A stretch of DNA of 23,768 bases from CAYVMN01 sp964452575 (GCA_964452575.1 CAYVMN010000047.1:1-23768), one strand, 5' to 3'. Counted from the stretch's first letter, positions 15,981 to 23,347 are shown. The notes: generated from the letters alone by a model not told the origin. Numbers and translations are program-made.

Positions 15981-17213
15981 TCAAAAAAGGTAGATCTGAT
16001 GGCTGTCGGGGTTCTTTCCAAAAAAGGTGATATCATCTATTTTTTCCAGCTTTGGACCTCGACATATGGCATAGATGGTTCGCTCGATCCCAATACCTCC
16101 TCCATAGGTCTCCGGGAATGTGGGCTTACCCTCAGTATCTTTTTTGGCAGTCATCATCAGAAAAGGCCCATAGCCGCCCAGTTCATTAATGTTCTTGACG
16201 TTGCCTTCATAAATGACCGGCCTCGCAGGAATGATCCCATTATCCAGAAGCCTTTCCACAATGGCCTCATGTAGCCACTCCCTTACTGCACCGGATAGTA
16301 TCTCCAAGGCAGGGGTCTGTTTGCCTGTATCCCTGATAATACTCTTAGCGGAGATGTCATAATTATAGATCATGTCCGAGGTAACCTGCGAGAGGGGGAC
16401 CTTTCCTTCTGGCCTGAGGTATGGATAGATCAAATCGTAGTTTTCTCTGAGAAGACCCGTGATCCAAAAAAAGGTTTCTTTAGTCTCATCTCCCAATTTG
16501 ATTTCATAACCCGTTCCGTATTTGCTCTTGGCTTCATCGCACCGGAATCGGGGGAAGGGCTGCTTGGGCACCTCTAGGGCTACCCCGAGGGCCTTTAGGT
16601 CATCCTCATTTTTCTCGACCATTTGGCTCATTGCGTGGATGATCAGCCGCTCAAAGAGGTCTATCCCCTTTTCCATATCCTCAGCCAGAATTTCTTTCAC
16701 CTTGTCCGGTTTCTTGAGATAGGTCTCCAAATTGATCCCCCGGTTTCGCCTCACTTCCACGTCCATCTGGCTGAAATCGATCACATACTTGCCCCGCTGG
16801 ACACGGTCGGGACTCTCAATCTCGAGACGGATGTTGGGAGAGTCCACGAAAATGCCCTTGATCTTCGGGTTGTGACAGGAAAGGAACTTGGAATAGATCA
16901 TGCTATGGGTCATCACGTACAGCTGGCCTTTGTAGTGGATATTTGGCACGTGCTCCACGTCGTGGGCCAAGGGATCGGTTACAGGACTTATCTGGACCCT
17001 CTCGAGGTTGAATAGGCCCTCATCGGCCAGGAATTGATGCATAGCAGTGACAAAGGTGGTTCGCAATGACATGGCAGCATAAAGGGTATCCCCTACCCAT
17101 TTGCTATAATAATATTTGTCGAGATATTCCTCAAGACTGGACCCCGCTTGCTGCAAGGCAGCTTGGAATCCAAAAAGGTTTTGCCCAATAATGGACATGG
17201 TCTCGTTTTTCAT
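15981..17213 (-). CDS. AsnRS-like class II synthetase core, probable asparagine synthetase
   Basis: This 410-residue protein has the catalytic core of class II aminoacyl-tRNA synthetases of the AspRS/AsnRS group. The motif 2 region is SPNIRLE (125-131) followed by DFSQMDVE (146-153), and motif 3 is GGGIGIERT (371-379). There is no recognisable N-terminal OB-fold for anticodon binding, so it is unlikely to charge tRNA. The closest known roles are the AsnRS-derived archaeal asparagine synthetase and bacterial AsnA, which make asparagine from aspartate, ammonia and ATP. Its place directly after glutamine synthetase (72-nt gap) supports an ammonia-fixing role. An AAAGGAGA Shine-Dalgarno lies about 10 nt before the ATG at 17213; a second Met lies five codons in. 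The assignment to asparagine synthesis is an inference. Confidence 0.75.
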   Translation of the reverse strand: MKNETMSIIGQNLFGFQAALQQAGSSLEEYLDKYYYSKWVGDTLYAAMSLRTTFVTAMHQFLADEGLFNLERVQISPVTDPLAHDVEHVPNIHYKGQLYVMTHSMIYSKFLSCHNPKIKGIFVDSPNIRLEIESPDRVQRGKYVIDFSQMDVEVRRNRGINLETYLKKPDKVKEILAEDMEKGIDLFERLIIHAMSQMVEKNEDDLKALGVALEVPKQPFPRFRCDEAKSKYGTGYEIKLGDETKETFFWITGLLRENYDLIYPYLRPEGKVPLSQVTSDMIYNYDISAKSIIRDTGKQTPALEILSGAVREWLHEAIVERLLDNGIIPARPVIYEGNVKNINELGGYGPFLMMTAKKDTEGKPTFPETYGGGIGIERTIYAICRGPKLEKIDDITFFGKNPDSHQIYLF

Positions 17214-17285
17214 GGCTAATCAATCTCCTTTTTCCCTAAATATCTATTTTACCAATCTTATCCCAGCAACAGGTAACGCACAAGA

Positions 17286-18614
17286 TTATAACTTCGGCAA
17301 ATATTTGTCCATTTCAAACTGACTGACATGGACCCTGTAATCATCCCATTCGATCTTCTTGTTGGTGATGAACTTGTTGAAGACATGATCCCCAAGCGTC
17401 CTTTTAACCAGTTCACTTTTCTCTGCCTCCAAGATTGCCGCATAGAGGTTTCCTGGTAGATCTGTAATACCGTGGGCCTTTCTTTCAGCCGGGTTCATCT
17501 CAAAGATATCCTCTTCTATGGGATCTGGTAACTCGTATTTCTTTTCGACCCCTTCCAGCCCCGCTGCCAGCATTAGGGCAAAGGCCAAATAGGGGTTACA
17601 AGCGGGATCTGGGGATCGGAATTCTATCCGGGTGGCCTTCTCCTTGCCCGGTTTGTACATGGGGACCCGTATCATCGTAGACCTGTTTCTCCTCGCCCAT
17701 GACACGTATACGGGGGCCTCATAGCCTGGTACCAGACGCTTATAGGAATTTACCCACTGATTCGTTATGGCCGTGATCTCAGGTGCATGACGGAGTAGAC
17801 CGGCTATGAAATGTTTGGCCAGATTCGACAGGTTATATTTATCATTGGGGTCATGAAAGGCGTTCCTTTCACCCTCGAAAAGGGATTGATGGACATGCAT
17901 GCCGCTTCCATTCTGACCAAAAATAGGTTTGGGCATGAATGTGGCATACGCCCCGTTCAGTCGCGCAATCTCTTTGACAACCAATCGATGGGTGATGGTC
18001 TTGTCGGCCATCCTCAACGCCTCATCATATCGAAGGTCGATTTCATGCTGGCTCGGTGCTACCTCATGGTGGCTGTATTCCACGTCTATCCCCATTGCCT
18101 GTAAAGCAAAGATCGTCTCTCTCCTCAACGACCCCCCCATATCCACCGGTCGGGAATCGAAATACCCTCCTCTATCTAAGATATCAGCACATTTATCGTC
18201 CCTAAAGTAAAAATATTCCAACTCCGGTCCCAGGTAATATGTGTAGCCCATGTCGGCGACCTTCTTTAAAAGCCTCTTCAGGACGTAGCGTGGGTCCCCC
18301 TCATATGGTGACCCATCAGGATTCAAAATGTCGGAAAACATCCGTGCAACAGGCCTTTCTCCACTTCTCCAGGGAACCAATTGAAATGTGGCGGGATCCG
18401 GCTTGGCGATCATATCGCTTTCCTGAATTCTCGCAAAGCCCTCAATGGAAGATCCGTCGAATCCCATTCCCTCGGTTAGTCCCTCCTCCAGTTCAGAGGG
18501 GGTTATGGCAAAGCTCTTGAGACAGCCCAGGACATCTGTAAACCAGAACTGGATAAAGCTCACCTCTTTTTCCTTTACAATTCTCCTAATATCCTCCGTC
18601 GTGCAGTCTTTCAT
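17286..18614 (-). CDS. glnA: Glutamine synthetase type I, alpha-like (no adenylylation site)
   Basis: This enzyme makes glutamine from glutamate, ammonia and ATP. The 442-residue length matches the GSI-alpha group (Bacillus GlnA is about 444). Signatures are MGFDGSSIEGF near 50-60, GPELEYFYF, the ATP-site phrase MPKPIFGQNGSGMHVHQS, and the NSYKRLVPGYEAP flexible-loop region. Arg62 lies at the same position as the feedback-inhibition arginine of Bacillus GlnA. The KNLYDLP-type adenylylation segment and the extra 25 or so residues of GSI-beta are absent; the equivalent region reads GITDLPGNLYAAI. A GGAGGT Shine-Dalgarno lies 6 nt before the ATG at 18614, and a close sigma-54 promoter match lies about 60 nt upstream. 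It is the first gene of the long minus-strand operon. Confidence 0.97.
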   Translation of the reverse strand: MKDCTTEDIRRIVKEKEVSFIQFWFTDVLGCLKSFAITPSELEEGLTEGMGFDGSSIEGFARIQESDMIAKPDPATFQLVPWRSGERPVARMFSDILNPDGSPYEGDPRYVLKRLLKKVADMGYTYYLGPELEYFYFRDDKCADILDRGGYFDSRPVDMGGSLRRETIFALQAMGIDVEYSHHEVAPSQHEIDLRYDEALRMADKTITHRLVVKEIARLNGAYATFMPKPIFGQNGSGMHVHQSLFEGERNAFHDPNDKYNLSNLAKHFIAGLLRHAPEITAITNQWVNSYKRLVPGYEAPVYVSWARRNRSTMIRVPMYKPGKEKATRIEFRSPDPACNPYLAFALMLAAGLEGVEKKYELPDPIEEDIFEMNPAERKAHGITDLPGNLYAAILEAEKSELVKRTLGDHVFNKFITNKKIEWDDYRVHVSQFEMDKYLPKL

Positions 18615-18675
18615 TGTCTTACCTCCTTTTGAAGATTCTTACTGAGCAGACTCCGGGTACTCTGGCTTTGAACAA

Positions 18676-18691
18676 AGCAATCAAGATGCCA
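18676..18691 (-). promoter_or_regulatory. Sigma-54 (-24/-12) promoter of glnA and the nitrogen operon
   Basis: On the minus strand the sequence reads TGGCATCTTGATTGCT. This matches the TGGCAC-N5-TTGCT consensus, with the GG and GC exactly ten bases apart. The start point would be near 18665, leaving a leader of about 50 nt that holds the strong GGAGGT ribosome site of glnA. Confidence 0.8.
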
Positions 18692-18775
18692 ACCCAAAAA
18701 AAGGCAATAAAATAAGTTGCTTTCGATGTCAGCTATGCCTTTAAGGGATGGCGTGAACCTCATAAACGCTACATT

Positions 18776-18805
18776 ATTGTAACATATGTCATATATTCCA
18801 TACAA
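18776..18805 (-). promoter_or_regulatory. Possible sigma-70 type promoter upstream of glnA
   Basis: On the minus strand TTGTAT and TACAAT are 18 nt apart, upstream of the sigma-54 site. It could give basal expression of glnA. The region is AT-rich, so a chance match is possible. Confidence 0.3.
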
Positions 18806-18870
18806 AACTGTATTTATCTTCCTTACGTCAATTTTCTCTCATTGAAGAGGAAAAAGGGTAATAGCTCAGC

Positions 18871-18924
18871 TATCCTTAGACAGGATAAACTGGATTTAAA
18901 TCATGTCTATCCTGGTATCCTGTC
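18871..18924. promoter_or_regulatory. Cluster of TATCCTG half-sites between divergent promoters; candidate enhancer
   Basis: A 17-bp palindrome, TATCCTTAGACAGGATA, spans 18871-18887. Two direct copies of TATCCTG follow at 18908 and 18916. GACAGGATA (18879-18887) and TATCCTGTC (18916-18924) form a perfect 9-bp inverted pair. The cluster lies about 190 bp upstream of the glnA -24 element and about 110 bp upstream of that of glmS, the usual distance for an activator of sigma-54 polymerase. It does not look like the enterobacterial NtrC site, so the binding protein is unknown. The rest of the 472-nt glnA-glmS gap holds only the promoters listed and no credible gene. Confidence 0.55.
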
Positions 18925-18991
18925 CGATATTTGTCCACCGCTGAACGATTATGAAAAAGGGGATTGGAGTAAGTGGGGCAGGGTGATGCAG

Positions 18992-19007
18992 TGGCATAAA
19001 ATTTGCT
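18992..19007 (+). promoter_or_regulatory. Sigma-54 (-24/-12) promoter of glmS
   Basis: The + strand reads TGGCATAAAATTTGCT, with GG (18993) and GC (19005) separated by ten bases, a close match to the sigma-54 consensus. The start point would be near 19018, about 70 nt before the glmS ATG. It shares the TGGCAT...TTGCT form with the glnA promoter on the other strand. Confidence 0.7.
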
Positions 19008-19013
19008 TTTAGC

Positions 19014-19041
19014 TTGAAATGGCATTTGAATAGTGTATAGT
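19014..19041 (+). promoter_or_regulatory. Possible sigma-70 promoter of glmS
   Basis: TTGAAA (19014) and TATAGT (19036) are 16 nt apart, just downstream of the sigma-54 element. If real, glmS has both a constitutive and a nitrogen-linked promoter. Confidence 0.45.
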
Positions 19042-19086
19042 GAGCCCCGCAACCTAAGGGATAAAGAAAGCGAAGGGGTAACGCAT

Positions 19087-20913
19087 ATGTGCGGTATCGT
19101 ATGCTATGTGGGAAGAAAAGAGGCAAAACCCATACTTTTGGAAGGGTTGAAAAGACTTGAATACCGGGGCTATGACTCCGCTGGCCTTGCTATCCAGGAG
19201 GGAGACCGCATAGAACTTCATAGGGCGGCGGGGAGAATCTCGGAGCTCGAGAAGAAGGTAAATGGCATTAGCATGAGAGGGACCACAGGGATTGCCCACA
19301 CCAGATGGGCGACTCACGGTGAGCCCTCAGAAGAGAATGCCCATCCTCACAGGGACCAGAATGAAAATGTATTTTTGATCCATAACGGGATTATTGAAAA
19401 TTATCATAGCCTTAAGAAGGTACTTGAAAAGCAGGGAATTACATTTAGGTCTGAGACGGACACGGAAGTCTTGGCTCAGCTCATAGGTATCAATTTCGAT
19501 GGTAGTCTCACCGAGGCCGTGAGGCAGAGTTTGGCCCAGGTGGAAGGTACATTCGGACTGGCCGTAATACACAGGAATGTACCCGGCGAGATCGTGGTTG
19601 CCAGGAGGGGTAGCCCGTTAATCATAGGGGTAAGTGATGACGGCCATTTCATTGCTTCTGATGCGGGGGCCATGCTTCGGTACACTAACAAAGTGGTGCA
19701 CCTCAGGGATAATGAACTGGCAACCGTAACCGCTGACGATTTTTCCATCAGCACGACCCAGTCGAAACGGATCGAAAGGGTCCTGGAGACTATTGAATGG
19801 CGATCAGAAGACGCGGAACTGAATGGTTTTCCGCACTTTATGCTAAAGGAGATCTATGAACAACCAGAGACTGCCAAAAACGCCATGAGGGGAAGGCTTG
19901 AATCCGCTGAAGGGGTGCCCAAACTGGGGGGGATTATCCCTGTCTGGAATAAGCTGAAGAGGTGTCGGCACATGGTTATCGTGGCCTGCGGGACATCTTA
20001 CTATGCAGGTTGCGTGGGGATGTATATCTTCGAAAAGCTCACGGAGATTGACGTTGAGGTGGAGCTTGCCTCTGAGTTCCGTTATAGGAAACTCAACTTT
20101 CCCCCCAATACGTTTGTTGTTGCCTTAAGCCAGTCTGGAGAGACTGCCGACACGCTTGCTGCCATTAGAGAGGCCAAAAGAAAAGGGGCCAGCGTCCTGG
20201 GAATCGTCAACGTGGTCGGCAGTTCTATTACCAGGGAAACAGAGGCAGGAGTTTATAATCACGCAGGACCTGAGATCGGCGTGGCTTCCACAAAAGTCTT
20301 CACTTCGCAACTGATTGTCTTGACCCTGTTGGCAGCCCTTTTGGGACGACATCAGAAGCTCTCCCTTACCGAGGGAGTAGAGATCATCCGGGCCCTCCAG
20401 GCCCTTCCGGACCAAATCAGGAAGGTACTTTCTCAGGCAAACCATATCCAGGCGATCGCCGAGAAATATTATCAGTCCAACAACTGGTTATTCTTGGGCC
20501 GGAAATACAATTATCCTTTAGCCATGGAGGGCGCCCTCAAGCTAAAAGAGATCTCCTATATCCATGCAGAGGGCTATGCTGCAGGGGAAATGAAGCATGG
20601 ACCCATCGCTCTCATCAACCCTGAGATGCCTACCGTGGCAATCGTACCAAAGGACGACATGTATGATAAGATGATAAGCAACATTCAGGAGATAAAGGCC
20701 AGGAAGGGGCCGGTCATCGCCATAGCCACCCAGGGAGATTACCGGATAAGGTCAATGGTGGATGAGACTATCGAAATTCCCCAAGCCTTTGATTTCCTTA
20801 ATCCTATCCTGGTGGGGGTCTCTTGTCAACTATTGGCCTATTATTGCGCAAGCCTACTAGGGAGGGAAATCGATAAGCCAAGGAACCTGGCAAAGAGCGT
20901 GACGGTGGAATGA
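19087..20913 (+). CDS. glmS: Glutamine--fructose-6-phosphate aminotransferase
   Basis: GlmS makes glucosamine-6-phosphate from fructose-6-phosphate and glutamine, the first step toward UDP-GlcNAc for cell wall and lipopolysaccharide. The protein is 608 residues, the normal size. The start is set by the chemistry: ATG at 19087 is followed directly by Cys (MCGIV), which becomes the N-terminal catalytic cysteine. An AAGGGG ribosome site lies 8 nt upstream, so a longer GTG start at 19033 is unlikely. The class II glutaminase domain shows HTRWATHG (71-78) and HNGIIENY (99-106). Two SIS domains follow, with ACGTSYYAG, LSQSGETADT and KVFTSQ. The C-terminus ends AKSVTVE, with the expected active-site lysine. 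It is divergent from glnA and convergent with pyrG, with 6 nt between the stops. Confidence 0.97.
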   Translation: MCGIVCYVGRKEAKPILLEGLKRLEYRGYDSAGLAIQEGDRIELHRAAGRISELEKKVNGISMRGTTGIAHTRWATHGEPSEENAHPHRDQNENVFLIHNGIIENYHSLKKVLEKQGITFRSETDTEVLAQLIGINFDGSLTEAVRQSLAQVEGTFGLAVIHRNVPGEIVVARRGSPLIIGVSDDGHFIASDAGAMLRYTNKVVHLRDNELATVTADDFSISTTQSKRIERVLETIEWRSEDAELNGFPHFMLKEIYEQPETAKNAMRGRLESAEGVPKLGGIIPVWNKLKRCRHMVIVACGTSYYAGCVGMYIFEKLTEIDVEVELASEFRYRKLNFPPNTFVVALSQSGETADTLAAIREAKRKGASVLGIVNVVGSSITRETEAGVYNHAGPEIGVASTKVFTSQLIVLTLLAALLGRHQKLSLTEGVEIIRALQALPDQIRKVLSQANHIQAIAEKYYQSNNWLFLGRKYNYPLAMEGALKLKEISYIHAEGYAAGEMKHGPIALINPEMPTVAIVPKDDMYDKMISNIQEIKARKGPVIAIATQGDYRIRSMVDETIEIPQAFDFLNPILVGVSCQLLAYYCASLLGREIDKPRNLAKSVTVE

Positions 20914-20919
20914 CCGCCT

Positions 20920-22524
20920 TCAAACAAGGCAGGCCTTTACAAAACCGTGGAAGAGGGGGGCAGGGTTTTCCATCCTTGACTTGAGTTCTGGGTGGGCCTG
21001 TGTTGCAACGAAAAACTTAGACCCCGGGAGTTCTATAAACTCCACTAACCTCCCATCCAGTGATGCACCTGATATGACCATCCCGTGTTCGGCAATGATA
21101 GAATGATATTCAGGGTTTACCTCATATCTGTGTCGATGCCTCTCAGATACCTCTTTGCGGGCATAGAGGGAGTGTACCAGGGAACCCTCCTTTAGGATGG
21201 CAGGGTAGGCCCCCAGCCTCATCGTCCCCCCCTTTTCAGTTATCTCCCTTTGCTCGGGAAGGATGTCGATTACCGGGTGCGGGGTATCGGGATCAATCTC
21301 CGTGGAGTTTGCCCCAGCAAGGCCGCACACGTTTCTCGCGAATTCAATGACGGCCAATTGAAGGCCTAGGCAGAGACCCAGGAATGGGATATTACGTTCC
21401 CTGACAGCACGGATTACCTCGATCTTACCCTCTGTCCCTCTGATTCCAAATCCCCCTGGTACCACCACGCCATTCACCTCGTCCAAGAAGGCGGTATCCT
21501 TCAGGTCTGTGGTCTCAACCCATTTGACATTGATTTTACAACCCAAGTGGGCAGAACAATGGTTAAATGATTCTATTATGGAGGCATAAGAGTCTACAAG
21601 CTTTGTGTATTTTCCGCACATTGCAACCGTCATCTCTTTTTTGGGGTGCCTTATGGAATTGACCAACGTCTTCCATCTCCTGAGGTCGGGGGGGCTGTAA
21701 ATATTAAGCTTTTTATGGATGATTTCTGGCAGGCCTTCCTGCTCAAAGACAATCGGGATTTCATAGATATCCTGCACGTCCAACCCGGTAATTACGGCAT
21801 TTGGGTGCACATCACAGAAACTAGATATCTTTGCCTTGATCTCCTTTGTCAAAAACTCGGAGCACCTCCCTATAATTATATCCGGGAAGATTCCCCGTTG
21901 CTTCAATAACGTTACACTCTGCTGGGTGGGTTTAGACTTCTGCTCATTGACCCCGTAGGGTATAGGTACATAGGTCAGGTGCACATAGATGATGTTTTCC
22001 CTGCCCACATCCTCCCTCATCTGGCGCATGGCCTCAAGGAAGAGCTCATTCTCTATGTCGCCCACAGTTCCGCCTATTTCAATGATCATCAAATCGGCCT
22101 TTTCCTCTTGAGCAATTTCGAATATGTGGTTCTTTATAACGTCTGTTACATGAGGGATATACTGAACGGTCTTCCCAAGATAGTCTCCTCTCCTTTCTCT
22201 TTTCCTGACCATATAAAATACCTTACCCATCGTCAGGTTCCACTTGGACTTACATGTGACCCCAAGAAATCGCTCATAATGGCCAAAATCCATGTCCACT
22301 TCGCCCCCGTCGTCAAGGACAAAGACCTCTCCATGCTCAAACGGATTCATTGTGCCTGGATCCACATTTAAATATCCGTCGCATTTAATCGGGATGATCT
22401 TGAGCTTTGATGAGAGGAGGTGGCCGATAGACGCTGAAGCGATTCCCTTGCCAAGTCCGGAAAGGACGCCACCTGTAACGACTATATATTTCGTCGGAGT
22501 ACCTGGTGAGTGTTTCATATCCAT
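20920..22524 (-). CDS. pyrG: CTP synthase
   Basis: PyrG converts UTP to CTP using ATP and ammonia from glutamine. The protein is 534 residues, full length. The N-terminal synthetase domain has VVTGGVLSGLGKG (15-27), the CDGYLNVDPGTMNPFEHGEVFV stretch and EIGGTVGDIE (149-158). The C-terminal class I amidotransferase domain has Cys385 (GLCLGLQ) and His511/Glu513 (ATQAHPEL). It starts at the ATG at 22524; a second ATG two codons later could also serve, and no strong Shine-Dalgarno is visible for either. A possible promoter lies just upstream. The stop is 6 nt from that of glmS on the other strand, so transcripts of the two genes must overlap. This is another glutamine-using enzyme beside the nitrogen operon. 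Confidence 0.97.
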   Translation of the reverse strand: MDMKHSPGTPTKYIVVTGGVLSGLGKGIASASIGHLLSSKLKIIPIKCDGYLNVDPGTMNPFEHGEVFVLDDGGEVDMDFGHYERFLGVTCKSKWNLTMGKVFYMVRKRERRGDYLGKTVQYIPHVTDVIKNHIFEIAQEEKADLMIIEIGGTVGDIENELFLEAMRQMREDVGRENIIYVHLTYVPIPYGVNEQKSKPTQQSVTLLKQRGIFPDIIIGRCSEFLTKEIKAKISSFCDVHPNAVITGLDVQDIYEIPIVFEQEGLPEIIHKKLNIYSPPDLRRWKTLVNSIRHPKKEMTVAMCGKYTKLVDSYASIIESFNHCSAHLGCKINVKWVETTDLKDTAFLDEVNGVVVPGGFGIRGTEGKIEVIRAVRERNIPFLGLCLGLQLAVIEFARNVCGLAGANSTEIDPDTPHPVIDILPEQREITEKGGTMRLGAYPAILKEGSLVHSLYARKEVSERHRHRYEVNPEYHSIIAEHGMVISGASLDGRLVEFIELPGSKFFVATQAHPELKSRMENPAPLFHGFVKACLV

Positions 22525-22554
22525 CAGATCAAAAATTTACCCTAATTTGACAGA

Positions 22555-22583
22555 AAATTATCCTCATTGATCCCGTTAGTCAA
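22555..22583 (-). promoter_or_regulatory. Possible sigma-70 promoter of pyrG
   Basis: On the minus strand TTGACT is followed after 15 nt by GATAAT, or after 17 nt by TAATTT. The start point would be about 25 nt before the pyrG ATG. Neither spacing and box combination is ideal. Confidence 0.4.
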
Positions 22584-22651
22584 GCCATAAGGCCCTTTTT
22601 CTTGGCGATGGGAGGGGAGACACCAGCTGTGTGACACAAATTGCAGAAATA

Positions 22652-22792
22652 ATGACAGAAAATGGCAAAATGCCGAAACGGGCTAGAAGGAAAATAAAGG
22701 AATACATGAGTCGTGGAGAACAATCGGTCTATAACTACTTAAAAATAAAAGGGATTATTGAATGTGGGGCAGTAGGCCCAATGATGGCATGA
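22652..22792 (+). CDS. Possible small basic protein, 46 residues
   Basis: A short open frame reads MTENGKMPKRARRKIKEY and continues to GPMMA before a TGA. It is rich in lysine and arginine in its first half and could form a helix there. There is no convincing Shine-Dalgarno and I do not recognise a family. It lies in the 362-nt pyrG-pilin gap and its end overlaps a possible promoter of the pilin gene. It may be a chance frame or part of the pilin leader. The remainder of the gap is AT-rich and holds only the pyrG and pilin control regions as far as I can see. Confidence 0.2.
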   Translation: MTENGKMPKRARRKIKEYMSRGEQSVYNYLKIKGIIECGAVGPMMA

Positions 22793-22800
22793 TTATTGTG
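22785..22800 (+). promoter_or_regulatory. Weak sigma-54-like promoter of the pilin gene
   Basis: TGGCATGATTATTGTG has the -24 half of the sigma-54 consensus and the right spacing, but GT replaces GC at -12. Pilin genes are often sigma-54 dependent. The start point would be near 22811, about 75 nt before the ATG. Confidence 0.3.
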
Positions 22801-22886
22801 TACGATAAAAGGATGTGTGTTTTGTGAATTCAAGGAGTATCAATAATTAATGAAATAAATTATAACAAACATGAAGGAGGAAAAAG

Positions 22887-23276
22887 ATGTTAAAGATTTT
22901 TTCAAAAAAAAGGAATCAAAAGGGCTTCACACTGATTGAGCTGATGATCGTTATTGCGATCATTGGCATTCTGGCGGCTATCGCCATACCTCAGTTCACG
23001 GCATACAAGAAAAGGGCATACAATGCCGCGGCCAATGCGGACGTCAAGAATGCCTACACTGCTGCCCAGGCATATTTTAGCGACAATCCAAATGCAACAG
23101 CTCTGAGCATTGGTGCAATAACAGGTGCAGGCTACCGGCAGTCAGAGGGCGTTACAACAACTGTTGGAAGTGGTGGTCCCGAGAATTTCAGTATTACGTG
23201 TAACCCGGGGACTAAAGGAACAACCCAATATACGATCGACTACTCTGGAGGGATAACGGAGAATCCGGCGAGTTAA
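22887..23276 (+). CDS. pilA: Type IV pilin (PilA-like major pilin)
   Basis: This is a type IVa prepilin of 129 residues. The 13-residue basic leader (MLKIFSKKRNQKG) ends at the Gly-Phe prepilin peptidase site. The mature protein starts FTLIELMIVIAIIGILAAIA, the conserved hydrophobic helix with Glu5. It inserts in the inner membrane and is assembled into a pilus for motility, attachment or possibly electron transfer. The mature chain is 116 residues and has only one cysteine, so the usual C-terminal disulfide loop is absent. Aromatic residues at mature positions 1, 24, 27, 32 and 51 match those of the short Geobacter pilin, but this protein has a longer glycine- and threonine-rich C-terminal part. 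An AAGGAGG ribosome site lies 6 nt before the ATG, and a strong terminator follows, so it is probably transcribed alone. Confidence 0.95.
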   Translation: MLKIFSKKRNQKGFTLIELMIVIAIIGILAAIAIPQFTAYKKRAYNAAANADVKNAYTAAQAYFSDNPNATALSIGAITGAGYRQSEGVTTTVGSGGPENFSITCNPGTKGTTQYTIDYSGGITENPAS

Positions 23277-23305
23277 TAGCCGTTGATAGGACAACCAAAA
23301 GGAAA

Positions 23306-23347
23306 AGCGGAGGAAAAGGTTATTATCCTTTTCCGCCGCTTTTTTTT
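23306..23347 (+). terminator. Rho-independent terminator after the pilin gene
   Basis: A 14-bp stem with one mismatch (AGCGGAGGAAAAGG pairing with CCTTTTCCGCCGCT) and a 7-nt loop is followed by a run of eight T. It begins about 30 nt after the pilin stop. Confidence 0.92.

Noticed and set aside
18611..18805. A 64-codon minus-strand frame whose stop overlaps the glnA ATG
   Set aside because: It spans the sigma-54 promoter and the likely transcript start, so most of it would not be transcribed from that promoter. It has no recognisable family and no good ribosome site.
19033..19086. Longer GTG start for glmS
   Set aside because: It would put 18 residues before the catalytic cysteine, which must be exposed as residue 1. 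The GTG also coincides with the possible -10 box.
19018..19086. A glmS ribozyme in the glmS leader
   Set aside because: The leader is only about 70 nt from the predicted start, too short for the known ribozyme, which belongs mainly to Firmicutes.
18896..19126. A 76-codon minus-strand frame opposite the start of glmS
   Set aside because: It overlaps the conserved MCGIV start of glmS and its promoters, and its composition looks like a shadow frame.
22584..22602. GCCATAAGGC hairpin followed by CTTTTT as a plus-strand terminator
   Set aside because: The stem is three pairs, and no plus-strand gene ends nearby.
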